Part shown: in pieces, positions 1-8,309 of the stretch
How the letters are laid out: the number at the start of each line of letters is the position of its first letter
How positions within the stretch are numbered: position 1 is the first letter of the stretch
Assembly: GCF_001578935.1 (NCBI RefSeq)
Contig: NZ_KQ969521.1
Location: 933,881-970,322, forward strand
DNA length: 36,442 nucleotides
Direction of reading: 5' to 3'
Origin: Streptococcus oralis
GTDB taxonomy: Bacteria > Bacillota > Bacilli > Lactobacillales > Streptococcaceae
Program-made: the position numbers and the translations under genes
The notes under the pieces: model-generated
Told to the model about the DNA's origin: nothing
The model's input: the letters and a program-made list of their open reading frames with translations, nothing else
The model's database searches: none

Positions 1-170
<170 letters not shown>

Positions 171-183
171 GAAAGGAAGTCCT

Positions 184-705
184 TTGGAACATATTATTTT
201 ATTAAGAGGCGTTACTCCTAATGGAAAAAATGCTATCCCGAAAATGTCTTATTTGGTAGATATTTTAACAGAAGCTGGGTTTCAACACGTTCGAACCTAT
301 ATTCAAAGCGGGAATATCATTCTTGAGAGTGACTTAGATTTAGAAGAAATACGAGAACGCGTTCATATTCTGATAAAGGAGAAAATTGGAGCTAACTTAA
401 AAATGGTTATCAAGAATAAGGACGATTTTGAAAAGATTGTTCAAGAGAACCCATTTAGAGAAGACTATCTTCATGATCGTGTACATGTGATTCTTTATCA
501 AGGACTTATCCAAAGTCTGCCATTAGAAAATTTGAAAGCTGACTACGGTGAAGAAGAAATTTGTGTAGGTGATCACTGTCTCTACCTCTATCTCCCTAGA
601 ACTGCAAAACGAAAAAAGCTCAATACCAACTATCTTGAAAAACTTTTTGGCGTGGATTTTACCATGCGAAAGTTAAACGTCGTGGAAAAACTGTTAACCA
701 AATAG
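184..705 (+). CDS. DUF1697 family protein
   Basis: A 173-residue soluble protein without signal peptide or membrane segment. The N-terminus (LLRGVTPNGKNAIPK, then L..AGF..V.TYIQSGNI) is the hallmark of DUF1697 proteins, small alpha/beta proteins of unknown function. The C-terminal half carries the expected YLPRTAKRKKLN and F..DFTMRKLNVVEKL segments, so the protein looks full length. The start is a TTG at 184, preceded by AAGGAAG at 173-179; no in-frame ATG lies near this ribosome binding site. It follows the flavoprotein gene by 13 bases and probably shares its transcript. The function is unknown and I do not infer one. Confidence 0.85.
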   Translation: MEHIILLRGVTPNGKNAIPKMSYLVDILTEAGFQHVRTYIQSGNIILESDLDLEEIRERVHILIKEKIGANLKMVIKNKDDFEKIVQENPFREDYLHDRVHVILYQGLIQSLPLENLKADYGEEEICVGDHCLYLYLPRTAKRKKLNTNYLEKLFGVDFTMRKLNVVEKLLTK

Positions 706-718
706 TACTTGAAATCAT

Positions 719-1214
719 AACCACCCGTCAAACGGGTGGTTTGAACCAGGGCTATAAGCCCAAATTACTAGCCAGCGCCTAAAGACGCTGGCTTTCACCT
801 TGTTCAAGCCTCATTGCTCTTGACTCGTCACTTACCTCTTAAAGAGGCTTTAGTATTACTTACCACTATCCCAAAAGGGATCCTCATACTCTTCGAAAAT
901 CTCTTCAAACCACGTCAACGTCGCCTTGCCGTACTCAAGTACAGCCTGCGGCTAGTTTCCTAGTTTGCTCTTTGATTTTCATTGAGTATCATATTCTTTT
1001 ACACTTAAGAATCTAGTGCTATATCATGCTTTACTTGTTCTTCTCTTTTCGTACTCGTGAAGAAATCATCCACTGGATCATTTTTCTTCTCCTTTCGCTT
1101 TACAATTGGCTTGAACACCTTTATTGTATTGCGTTTGGAGTTTTTGGGTATATCCATAGATAGCGCACCCGCATAGCGGGTGGTTCTTTTGTCTCGCACC
1201 TAAAGGAGCGAGAC
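719..1214 (-). mobile_element. IS200/IS605-like element remnant (hairpin ends, transposase lost)
   Basis: Bases 719-742 form a perfect 10-bp stem (AACCACCCGT / ACGGGTGGTT, loop CAA). It is followed by an 8-bp stem at 770-793 (AGCCAGCG / CGCTGGCT) and smaller ones at 749-761 and 835-847. At the other side, 1166-1182 is a 7-bp stem (CACCCGC / GCGGGTG) and 1191-1214 a 7-bp stem (GTCTCGC / GCGAGAC). IS200/IS605 elements end in subterminal hairpins rather than inverted repeats, and from memory these resemble streptococcal IS200 ends. No transposase frame with HUH or catalytic Tyr motifs survives. The space between the hairpin groups is partly taken by a BOX element. Exact ends and family are uncertain. 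Confidence 0.45.
886..989 (+). repeat. BOX element (boxA-boxC, no boxB)
   Basis: It starts with ATACTCTTCGAAAATCTC and runs through the boxA core (ACCACGTCAACGTCGCCTTG), then jumps to the boxC end (CTAGTTTGCTCTTTGATTTT, CATTGAGTAT). The terminal sequences are inverted repeats of each other, as in other BOX elements. The boxB module is missing and replaced by a short CTCAAGTACAG junction. BOX elements are non-autonomous repeats of S. pneumoniae and its relatives. This copy lies inside the IS-like remnant. Confidence 0.85.
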
Positions 1215-1240
1215 GGACTAAAACTCACATAACCTAAAAC

Positions 1241-1289
1241 AACCTTGAAAATCAATGCTTTAACCAGCATGTTTTTCAAGGTTTTTTGC
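1241..1289 (+). terminator. Rho-independent terminator
   Basis: AACCTTGAAAA (1241-1251) pairs with TTTTCAAGGTT (1273-1283) and is followed by more T residues. It sits just before the promoter of the amine oxidase gene, insulating it from upstream transcription. Confidence 0.7.
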
Positions 1290-1317
1290 TTGATCCAACT
1301 AGGAAAATTCATTTTTG

Positions 1318-1346
1318 TTGACAAACTACCTACTGGTAGGTATAAT
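1318..1346 (+). promoter_or_regulatory. Consensus promoter with TetR-type operator (amine oxidase gene)
   Basis: TTGACA at 1318-1323 and TATAAT at 1341-1346 are separated by exactly 17 bases, a perfect sigma-70 promoter. The spacer contains the palindrome TACCTAC-TG-GTAGGTA (1327-1342), which overlaps the start of the -10. An almost identical palindrome lies at the same place in the nitroreductase promoter (3747-3762). A repressor bound here would block polymerase. The TetR protein encoded at 2433-2981 is the obvious candidate, by inference from position. Confidence 0.85.
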
Positions 1347-1375
1347 TGTTGTACAATTATCGAGAGGAGTTGCTT

Positions 1376-2422
1376 ATGAAATCAATCATCATCGGAGCTG
1401 GCCTTAGTGGTCTCTATATGGCTTATCGACTACAAGAGGCCGGGAAGGATTATCTGATTCTCGAAGCAAAAGATCAGGCTGGAGGTCGGGCTAGTGGCTT
1501 AGAAACTGGAAATCAGCGTGAGCTGGAACTTGGAGCAACATGGTTTTGGCCAGATTTCGATAAGGAACTAGCCAGCCTTGTCGCAGACTTACAGCTAGAA
1601 ACTTTTGACCAAAAAACAGGCACCTATCTGTACGAAAAGTCGATTCATGACATTCGCTCATTTGAACGTGCATTTTCTGATGGACGTCGCATTTCTGGGG
1701 GGATGTCGCAGCTAATCAAGGCTCTCTTAGCGGTTCTGGATCCCAAAAAGATCCACTACCAAGAAGCCGCTCGCTCTGTTCGCTTAGAATCAGGTCATGT
1801 GACTGTAAAGACGGATGAACATGAATGGACAGGAAATCAAGTTTTTCTGGCCCTTCCTCCCAGGCTAGCTGCCAAAACCATTGAGTTTCACCCTAGCCTT
1901 CCTGAGAACCTGATGGCTAATTGGCTAGGGACAGCAAGCTGGATGGCTCCACATGCCAAATACTTAGCTCAATTTTCCCGGGCCTTCTGGTTTGACAAGG
2001 GGCTGACTGGAAACGCCATGAGCCACTTGGGTCCCTTAACAGAAATTCATGATATTAGCGATTCAAACGGGGAGAATGCCAGTCTCTTTGGTTTCTTTGG
2101 TATTCCAGCTCAAGAACGACAAGCTTTAGGAGAAGAACAGTTAAAAAAATTAGCTCGTGCTCAGTTAGTGAGACTTTTTGGGCTTGAAACCTTACAATAT
2201 TTAGAAAAGGAGAGCATCAAAGACTGGTCAGTTGATCCCTATCTAGCAACAGAAACGGATCAAGATTTTAGCCTTAGTCATCCTCATCCTGCAACTGCTA
2301 GGATACCGGGAGAATGGACTGACTTTCTAGTCGGAATCGCCAGTGAATTCGCACCGACGACACCTGGGTTTCTATCGGGTGCGATCGAGGCTGTTAACCA
2401 AGTCTTAACCATAGAAAAATGA
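1376..2422 (+). CDS. Flavin-containing monoamine oxidase family FAD-dependent oxidoreductase
   Basis: A 348-residue protein with a dinucleotide-binding fold at the extreme N-terminus: IIGAGLSGLYMAYRLQ, then LILEAKDQAGGRA (the second FAD contact of the amine oxidase family). Central GATWFWPDFD and C-terminal GEWTDFLVGIASEFAPTTPG segments fit the FAD-binding C-terminal end of the flavin amine oxidase superfamily. The protein is shorter than typical 450-residue members, and its substrate cannot be read from sequence. I chose ATG 1376 because GAGAGGAG lies 6 bases upstream; a longer reading from 1346 would begin within the -10 box. It faces the tetR gene convergently and shares an operator with the nitroreductase gene, suggesting joint induction by a small molecule. 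Confidence 0.8.
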   Translation: MKSIIIGAGLSGLYMAYRLQEAGKDYLILEAKDQAGGRASGLETGNQRELELGATWFWPDFDKELASLVADLQLETFDQKTGTYLYEKSIHDIRSFERAFSDGRRISGGMSQLIKALLAVLDPKKIHYQEAARSVRLESGHVTVKTDEHEWTGNQVFLALPPRLAAKTIEFHPSLPENLMANWLGTASWMAPHAKYLAQFSRAFWFDKGLTGNAMSHLGPLTEIHDISDSNGENASLFGFFGIPAQERQALGEEQLKKLARAQLVRLFGLETLQYLEKESIKDWSVDPYLATETDQDFSLSHPHPATARIPGEWTDFLVGIASEFAPTTPGFLSGAIEAVNQVLTIEK

Positions 2423-2444
2423 GGGTGAACCCTCATTTTTTTTG
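2414..2444. terminator. Bidirectional terminator between amine oxidase and tetR
   Basis: The stem AAAAATGAGGGT / ACCCTCATTTTT (2415-2426 and 2429-2440) has T-runs in both orientations. The stop codons of both convergent genes lie inside it. Confidence 0.85.
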
Positions 2445-2981
2445 TAGTTGATTGATTTTCGTCTGGATCACTTGGTCAAAGCTTGCTAGATCTTGACTGG
2501 CTCGAGCAAGGACCTGCAAACCTTGCACCATTGCAAAAAATTCTTGGGCTTCTTGACTAGAAAGTGTGGTTTCTTTAAAAACCTCATGGAGCCAATCATG
2601 GTTCATCTGGAAAAAAGCAGCCACTGCTTGGTTGATGGGTTCTGACAAGGACTGACTTTCTGTTGATAACATGGTACACAAACACAATTTGTCAGTCTCA
2701 AGGTTTCTTCGGTAGAGACCTGCAAATTGAGACAAGCGATCAGTTAAGTTCGTTTCACGATCCTTAATCATCTGTAAATCATAGGCAAAATTTTCAGAGT
2801 AAAGAGCGATCACTCGCAAGACCAGATCTTGTTTACTTGGAAAATAATAATGGATACTAGCCTTTTTAATCCCAATCTTTGTCGCAATATCTGCAAAGGA
2901 AAATCCATTGACTCCTCGTTTTTGAATCAAATCCGTTGCCAACTGGATAATCTTACCTTCCGTTTCACCTACTTTTTTCAT
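2433..2981 (-). CDS. TetR/AcrR family transcriptional regulator
   Basis: A 182-residue protein with the N-terminal TetR helix-turn-helix: IIQLATDLIQKRGVNGFSFA, then DIATKIGIKKASIHYYFPSK (residues ~11-50). The helical C-terminal ligand/dimer domain is diverged, as usual. ATG at 2981 is preceded by AAGGAG. It lies downstream of the nitroreductase gene on the same strand, but a hairpin terminator (2995-3030) separates them, so transcription is either read-through or from a weak local promoter. The TACCTAC palindromes in the flanking promoters at 1327-1342 and 3747-3762 are its likely binding sites (inference). The inducer is unknown. Confidence 0.9.
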   Translation of the reverse strand: MKKVGETEGKIIQLATDLIQKRGVNGFSFADIATKIGIKKASIHYYFPSKQDLVLRVIALYSENFAYDLQMIKDRETNLTDRLSQFAGLYRRNLETDKLCLCTMLSTESQSLSEPINQAVAAFFQMNHDWLHEVFKETTLSSQEAQEFFAMVQGLQVLARASQDLASFDQVIQTKINQLQKK

Positions 2982-2994
2982 GAATTCTCCTTAC

Positions 2995-3030
2995 AAAAAA
3001 ACTGCTATATCTTAAGTATAGCAGTTTTTG
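2995..3030. terminator. Hairpin terminator between nitroreductase and tetR
   Basis: ACTGCTATA (3001-3009) pairs with TATAGCAGT (3017-3025), flanked by an A-run and a T-run so that it works on either strand. On the minus strand it would end or attenuate the nitroreductase message before tetR. Confidence 0.75.
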
Positions 3031-3073
3031 AAGATTATTCAATATTCAGCTGAAAATTATCTGTCTTCTAGTT

Positions 3074-3712
3074 TTACTGAATGGTTAAGATCTTGTCCAA
3101 ACCAATTCGAGTGCTCTTGAAGTTGTTAATCTTGTGGTCACTTCGGTAACCGAGTGCGATTCCCGCTACAATGATTTCATCCTCACCAACAGGTAAATGG
3201 CGTCGCACTTCGTCTGGATACTTGATATTTTCGTAAGCAACCATGCTATCAAGGCCATTACTGCTAGCGCTTAGCATCAGGGTCTGCGCAAAAGCTCCTG
3301 CATCATAAATCGACCAGACTGGCGTCGTCTTAGGAACGGTAATATAGGCCATGACAGGCGCATTCCAAAGTTGGGCATTAGCTTTGGCAAAAGTTTCCAT
3401 GTCTGGATCTGTTTTGACTTCCTCTAGCCACTTCTCCATATTGGACCAAGGGAGATCTCCCCAGTCCTGAATCGGTTTAACGGGTAAGTCTGCAGTTCCT
3501 TTGACCCCCTCCTGAGACTTCTCCAGATGCTCTTTTCGGATGGCTTCCATCGTAGCACCTGTTGCCACATAAACCTTCCACGGTTGGGAATTAGCCCAAG
3601 ATGGTGCCTGTTGCGCTTCCGCTACAATTTGTCTTAAAAGAGCTGTTGCTACTTCTTTTGCCTGAAAATCACGGATTGAGATCCGTTCATGAAATACAGT
3701 TGATTGGTTCAT
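3074..3712 (-). CDS. Nitroreductase family protein
   Basis: A 212-residue flavoprotein of the nitroreductase fold, FMN-dependent NAD(P)H oxidoreductases that reduce nitro groups, quinones or similar acceptors. Diagnostic segments are the N-terminal RISIRDFQAK (the R-S/I-x-R phosphate-binding start), APSWANSQPWKVYVATG near residue 40, and the C-terminal VGEDEIIVAGIALGYR. The length is normal for the family. ATG 3712 follows AAGGAGACTTTCAA. The promoter is a near-consensus sigma-70 site with a TetR-like palindrome in its spacer, nearly the same as that of the amine oxidase gene at 1376. The two redox enzymes are therefore probably induced together. The substrate is unknown. Confidence 0.9.
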   Translation of the reverse strand: MNQSTVFHERISIRDFQAKEVATALLRQIVAEAQQAPSWANSQPWKVYVATGATMEAIRKEHLEKSQEGVKGTADLPVKPIQDWGDLPWSNMEKWLEEVKTDPDMETFAKANAQLWNAPVMAYITVPKTTPVWSIYDAGAFAQTLMLSASSNGLDSMVAYENIKYPDEVRRHLPVGEDEIIVAGIALGYRSDHKINNFKSTRIGLDKILTIQ

Positions 3713-3742
3713 TTGAAAGTCTCCTTATCTGTTGATAAGATA

Positions 3743-3771
3743 ATTATACCTATCAGTAGGTAGAATGTCAA
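3743..3771 (-). promoter_or_regulatory. Nitroreductase promoter with TetR-type operator
   Basis: On the minus strand TTGACA (3771-3766) and TATAAT (3748-3743) are 17 bases apart. The palindrome TACCTAT-CA-GTAGGTA at 3747-3762 occupies the same position relative to the -10 as the one in the amine oxidase promoter and differs from perfect symmetry at one base. Confidence 0.85.
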
Positions 3772-3817
3772 CTAAAAAGAACTGGAGGTTGAAAAATCCG
3801 CTGTTTACAAGCAAAAA

Positions 3818-4558
3818 CTATTTTGCTTGACGATGAACATAGTGGGCAATGACCTCCGCTGCATACTGGGCTGTTCCAGGTCCAAATTTGTCAATATTTT
3901 CCTTAAACTCTGAGTTCGCAACATAGCCTTGAGCAATCTGCCCAAAGACTTCTACCGAACAGTCAAAGCTATAACTACGAATGACTTGCAGGAGCTCTGC
4001 TGCTAAGGCTTGATTTTCGAGCGCAGCGATGGGGAAATCTGCCTGTTTCTGTTGTGCGAAATGCTCAAAGATTCTATTCAAGGCGGCCACCATCTCCTCT
4101 TCCTTGCCTTTTTGGCGTTCAAGCGCTTGTCCCATGACTTCCTGTCCATACTTCTCTACCGCCTCTTGGTGGTATTTTTGATTGTCTTGATAGCTGAATA
4201 CAGTGAATTTTTCCTCAATCGTCATTTTTCTTTCTCCTTTTTGTTCTTGAATGGTTTTTTGCAAGGTGGAAATCAAGGTATCCAGATGTTGCCTTTCTTG
4301 GGTCAAATAGTCCAACTGCCTAGTCAAATGAGGCAATAAATCTGTCCTTTCTTCCTTTAACAGCTCTGCTATTTTTTCTAAAGAAAAACCTAGATATTTG
4401 TAATACAGAATGACCTGAAGGCGTTCCAAATCCTCCTGACTGTAGGTTCGATAGCCGTTTTCCGACTTTAAGGGAACCAAGAGCCCTATCTTATCGTAGT
4501 GGTGCAGGGTCTTGACAGAGACACCTGAAAGCTGCGCAGCTTCTTTTATATGGTACAT
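3818..4558 (-). CDS. MerR family regulator with TipAS-type C-terminal domain
   Basis: A 246-residue protein. Residues 1-70 are the MerR winged helix-turn-helix (YHIKEAAQLSGVSVKTLHHY, DKIGLLVP, NGYRTYS). A coiled dimer helix (residues ~75-115) follows. Residues ~120-246 match the TipAS domain of TipA-like regulators (EEKFTVFSYQDN.KYHQEA...; FGQIAQGYV; FGPGTAQYAAEVI). TipA homologues bind structurally varied, mostly toxic compounds and activate their own promoter. ATG 4558 is preceded by AAGGAGG; a reading from 4588 would start inside the BOX element. Its promoter at 4733-4763 has the 19-base spacer typical of MerR activators, and a BOX fills the leader. The ligand is unknown. Confidence 0.9.
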   Translation of the reverse strand: MYHIKEAAQLSGVSVKTLHHYDKIGLLVPLKSENGYRTYSQEDLERLQVILYYKYLGFSLEKIAELLKEERTDLLPHLTRQLDYLTQERQHLDTLISTLQKTIQEQKGERKMTIEEKFTVFSYQDNQKYHQEAVEKYGQEVMGQALERQKGKEEEMVAALNRIFEHFAQQKQADFPIAALENQALAAELLQVIRSYSFDCSVEVFGQIAQGYVANSEFKENIDKFGPGTAQYAAEVIAHYVHRQAK

Positions 4559-4570
4559 GATTTCCTCCTT

Positions 4571-4724
4571 ATACTCAATGAAAATCAAAGAGCAAACTAG
4601 GAAGCTAGCCGCAGGTTGCTCAAAGCACCGCTTTGAGGTTGTAGATAAGACTGACGAAGTCAGTTACATATATCTACGGTAAGGCGACGCTGACGTGGTT
4701 TGAATTTGATTTTCGAAGAGTATT
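4571..4724 (-). repeat. BOX element (boxA-boxB-boxC)
   Basis: On the + strand it reads as a reversed BOX: ATACTCAATGAAAATCAAAG, CTAGGAAGCTAGCCGCAG, the GACTGACGAAGTCAGT stem of boxB, CTACGGTAAGGCGACGCTGA of boxA (very close to the BOXA1R typing primer), and the terminal TTTTCGAAGAGTAT. It lies wholly between the promoter and the start codon of the MerR gene. Within its transcript boxB and the inverted ends can fold into long hairpins. Confidence 0.95.
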
Positions 4725-4732
4725 ACATTGAT

Positions 4733-4763
4733 AGTATAACCCCTCCCCTTAGGGGATGGTCAA
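4733..4763 (-). promoter_or_regulatory. MerR-type promoter with 19-bp spacer and operator
   Basis: On the minus strand TTGACC (4763-4758) and TATACT (4738-4733) are separated by 19 bases, not 17. The spacer carries a CCCCTAAGGGG dyad, the classic arrangement for MerR/TipA activators that twist an over-long promoter. It points at the regulator gene itself, suggesting autoregulation. The predicted start of transcription (~4726) falls at the edge of the BOX element. Confidence 0.8.
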
Positions 4764-4800
4764 GAGTTTTTGAATAGTTTTCTCAAAAACGAAGCACAAG

Positions 4801-4832
4801 AAAAACCAGCAGGAGGGCTTCCTGCTAGTTTG
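4801..4832 (-). terminator. Terminator after manA
   Basis: AGCAGGA (4808-4814) and TCCTGCT (4820-4826) form a stem; on the minus strand it is followed by GGTTTTTC. It begins within a few bases of the manA stop codon. Confidence 0.85.
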
Positions 4833-4835
4833 GTC

Positions 4836-5780
4836 TTATGGATGGCTAACAATTAGCTCCAAACCTTGCCCTTCTAGGGTCCAAGCTTCAACATCACTTG
4901 GTAGGATAAAGTGGCTACCTTTTTGGATTGGATAGTTTTTCCCGTCAACAGTTAGTTGACCTTGACCAGCTAAGACACTCAACAGGCTATAGTCAGCTGT
5001 CTTTTCAAAGTCAACTTTCCCAGTAATTTCCCACTTGTAAACTGCGAAGAACTCGCTGGAAACGAGGAGTGTAGAACGCAGATCATCAGCTTTGACAGTC
5101 ACAGGACGGCTATTGGCAGGCTCGCCAATATTCAAAACATCGATGGATTTTTCAAGGTGAAGTTCACGCAAGTTGCCCTTGTCGTCCTTGCGATCAAAGT
5201 CATAAACACGATAGGTGGTATCGCTAGACTGCTGGGTTTCAAGAATCAAGATACCTGCCCCTATAGCGTGCATGGTACCACTTGGTACATAGAAGAAATC
5301 TCCAGCTTTAACTGGTACTTTTGTCAGCAAGGCCTCCCAGTTTTTATCTTCGATTTGCTGGCGGAGTTCTTCTTTTGATTTGGCGTTGTGCCCATAGATA
5401 ATCTCAGAACCTTCGTCTGCTGCGATGATGTACCAGCACTCTGTTTTCCCGAGCTCGCCTTCATGCTCTAGTCCATAGGCATCGTCTGGGTGAACTTGGA
5501 CACTGAGCCAATCGTTGGCATCTAGAATCTTGGTCAACAGTGGAAATACAGGCTCTGGACGGTTACCAAATAATTCACGGTGCTTTGCATACAAGGTAGC
5601 TAGATCTGTTCCTTCAAAGCAACCATTAGCAACCTTTGAAACCCCATTGGGGTGAGCAGAGATGGCCCAGTATTCTCCGATTTTTTCACTTGGAATATCA
5701 TAGCCAAACTCATCACGTAGCTTGGTTCCCCCCCAGATTTTTTCTTGCATAACTGATTGTAAAAATAATGGTTCTGACAT
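4836..5780 (-). CDS. manA: Mannose-6-phosphate isomerase, class I
   Basis: Interconverts mannose-6-phosphate and fructose-6-phosphate, feeding mannose taken up by the PTS into glycolysis; cytoplasmic and zinc-dependent. The 314-residue length fits the short Gram-positive form. The cupin metal site is visible: VQVHPDD (Gln95, His97), GKTECWYI (Glu114) and PSGTMHAIG (His170). The N-terminal KIWGGTKLRDEFGY is also typical. ATG 5780 has GGAGAAG just upstream. It has its own promoter (5811-5839) and terminator and is monocistronic, next to a beta-glucoside hydrolase. Confidence 0.95.
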   Translation of the reverse strand: MSEPLFLQSVMQEKIWGGTKLRDEFGYDIPSEKIGEYWAISAHPNGVSKVANGCFEGTDLATLYAKHRELFGNRPEPVFPLLTKILDANDWLSVQVHPDDAYGLEHEGELGKTECWYIIAADEGSEIIYGHNAKSKEELRQQIEDKNWEALLTKVPVKAGDFFYVPSGTMHAIGAGILILETQQSSDTTYRVYDFDRKDDKGNLRELHLEKSIDVLNIGEPANSRPVTVKADDLRSTLLVSSEFFAVYKWEITGKVDFEKTADYSLLSVLAGQGQLTVDGKNYPIQKGSHFILPSDVEAWTLEGQGLELIVSHP

Positions 5781-5810
5781 CTTCTTCTCCTATCTGATTT
5801 TTCTTCCCTC

Positions 5811-5839
5811 ATTATAGCAAAAAGCTAGATTTAATTGAA
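5811..5839 (-). promoter_or_regulatory. manA promoter
   Basis: On the minus strand TTCAAT (5839-5834) and TATAAT (5816-5811) are separated by 17 bases, about 30 bases upstream of the start codon. Confidence 0.7.
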
Positions 5840-5900
5840 CTCTTTTTCACATCTTATAAAGTAGGGAGAAGATTTTATAAAAATAGTGAACAAATGTGCT

Positions 5901-7367
<1,467 letters not shown>

Positions 7368-7442
7368 CTATTATACTAGAAAGTAAGGAAAAAGTTTGGA
7401 ACGTTTTGAATAATTATAGTACTAATTTTGCTTTCATAGACG

Positions 7443-7466
7443 AAAAAAAGACTGAAAACAGTCTTC
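7443..7466 (-). terminator. Terminator after the SemiSWEET gene
   Basis: The stem AAGACTG (7448-7454) / CAGTCTT (7459-7465) with a four-base loop is followed on the minus strand by a run of seven T. Confidence 0.9.
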
Positions 7467-7468
7467 TT

Positions 7469-7729
7469 TTAAATCAAAGCTGTGATAGCTGTTACTAGGC
7501 CAAAAACGATACCTGGCGCATTAGCAGCCGCAAGGGGAATATCTCTTTCTTTCTTGAAAAGACCGTAATAAACCCAGAGACTACAGTTGATGGCTGCGAC
7601 CAAGGGCTGTATGAAATTTCCTTTTTGACCAGCCAGGTTGTTCATAATTTGTGGGAAGTAAGATACATACATCATAACAGACATGAAGGTCGCTACCCAA
7701 CCCAAAATTTTCATTTGTTTTTCAGACAT
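7469..7729 (-). CDS. SemiSWEET family sugar transporter
   Basis: An 86-residue membrane protein with three predicted helices (about residues 7-27, 38-56 and 66-86). It carries the PQ-loop motif in helix 1 (MMYVSYFPQIMNN) and the helix-2 AAINCSLWVYYGLFKK pattern of SemiSWEETs. These are three-helix half-transporters that dimerise to make a bidirectional sugar (glucose or sucrose) channel-like carrier. The N-terminal MSEKQMKILGWVATFMS is conserved in streptococcal members. It is monocistronic with a 17-spaced promoter and a near terminator, next to sugar-phosphate enzymes. The exact sugar is unknown. Confidence 0.9.
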   Translation of the reverse strand: MSEKQMKILGWVATFMSVMMYVSYFPQIMNNLAGQKGNFIQPLVAAINCSLWVYYGLFKKERDIPLAAANAPGIVFGLVTAITALI

Positions 7730-7761
7730 TTTTATAACCTCTTTTATCTTTACTGAATCTT

Positions 7762-7790
7762 ATTTTATAATCTTCTCACAAAACAATCAA
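7762..7790 (-). promoter_or_regulatory. SemiSWEET gene promoter
   Basis: On the minus strand TTGATT (7790-7785) and TAAAAT (7767-7762) are 17 bases apart. The start codon is about 33 bases downstream of the -10. Confidence 0.65.
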
Positions 7791-7822
7791 GACTTTGTAG
7801 CTTTTGTTATGAAGATGTAAAC

Positions 7823-7840
7823 TATCACAATCTTGTGATA
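7823..7840. promoter_or_regulatory. Perfect palindrome upstream of SemiSWEET promoter (possible activator site)
   Basis: TATCACAA-TC-TTGTGATA is a perfect 8+8 dyad with a two-base centre, ending about 33 bases upstream of the -35 box. The tiny centre and lack of a T-run make a terminator unlikely; the shape suits a dimeric DNA-binding protein. The regulator is not identified. Confidence 0.4.
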
Positions 7841-7855
7841 AGAAAGAGGAAACAA

Positions 7856-7882
7856 AAAAAGACCGGATTGCTCCGATCTTTT
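7856..7882 (-). terminator. Terminator after VOC gene (copy 1 of a duplicated terminator)
   Basis: On the minus strand AAAGATCGGA-GCAA-TCCGGTCTTT forms a 10-bp stem with one G-U pair and a GNRA-type GCAA loop, followed by T residues. The same 27 bases recur exactly at 8310-8336. Confidence 0.85.
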
Positions 7883-7947
7883 AACAATTCACATCCTCAA
7901 TTTCTGTTTTAAAAATAGCTAAGGTTAACGTCAAATGACTACGCGCC

Positions 7948-8295
7948 CTATTTCATACGATAAAAATCAATCACTAAACCAGCAGGGCCTTTAACTAATA
8001 AGGACTCTGTTCCCCAATCCGTTTCACAAGGACCGTGTAAAATCTCGACACCAATCTCTTTCAACCGTTGGTAGTTCTGCTCTACATCCTCAACCTCAAT
8101 GTGAAGAATGATTCCTGACTGAAAGTTTTCCAAAGGAACCAAATGATTTTGGGACAACATGAGACAGTGACTGCCAATCGTAAACTGAGCAAAACTGTTG
8201 TCAACATAATCGGCTTTTTTATCCAAAATACGCTCCAAGTCAGCACAGACTTGAGGAACATCTGAAACGATGATATCTAATTGATTTAAATTCAT
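7948..8295 (-). CDS. VOC (glyoxalase/bleomycin resistance) family protein
   Basis: A 115-residue single-domain VOC protein: N-terminal LDIIVSDVPQVCADLERIL, central LHIEVEDVEQNYQRLKEIGV, and C-terminal WGTESLLVKGPAGLVIDFYRMK, the paired beta-alpha-beta-beta-beta units of the superfamily. Members include lyases, dioxygenases and resistance proteins, so the reaction cannot be assigned. ATG 8295 follows CTGGAGGATAG. That ribosome binding site begins directly after the T-run of the upstream terminator, and I see no good promoter between the terminator and the gene. Expression may therefore depend on read-through from spxB. It has its own copy of the same terminator downstream. Confidence 0.85.
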   Translation of the reverse strand: MNLNQLDIIVSDVPQVCADLERILDKKADYVDNSFAQFTIGSHCLMLSQNHLVPLENFQSGIILHIEVEDVEQNYQRLKEIGVEILHGPCETDWGTESLLVKGPAGLVIDFYRMK

Positions 8296-8309
8296 TTACT
8301 ATCCTCCAG

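Larger units (their letters stand above)
706..1240. other. Gene-free stretch: decayed mobile DNA
   Basis: About 640 bases between 706 and the promoter at 1318 hold no convincing gene. What can be seen is a series of strong hairpins (719-742, 749-761, 770-793, 835-847, 1166-1182, 1191-1214), a BOX element at 886-989 and, at the end, a rho-independent terminator at 1241-1289. The short open frames here are hairpin and repeat DNA read through and have no family resemblance that I recognise. Confidence 0.6.

Noticed and set aside
1005..1199. 64-residue open frame on the minus strand within the IS-like relic
   Set aside because: It reads through hairpin DNA, has no ribosome binding site and no recognisable family; it is treated as part of the relic.
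7396..7411. cre site upstream of the GH1 gene (GGAACGTTTTGAA)
   Set aside because: Two fixed cre positions do not match, so it is at most a half-site; it is mentioned only in the gene entry.
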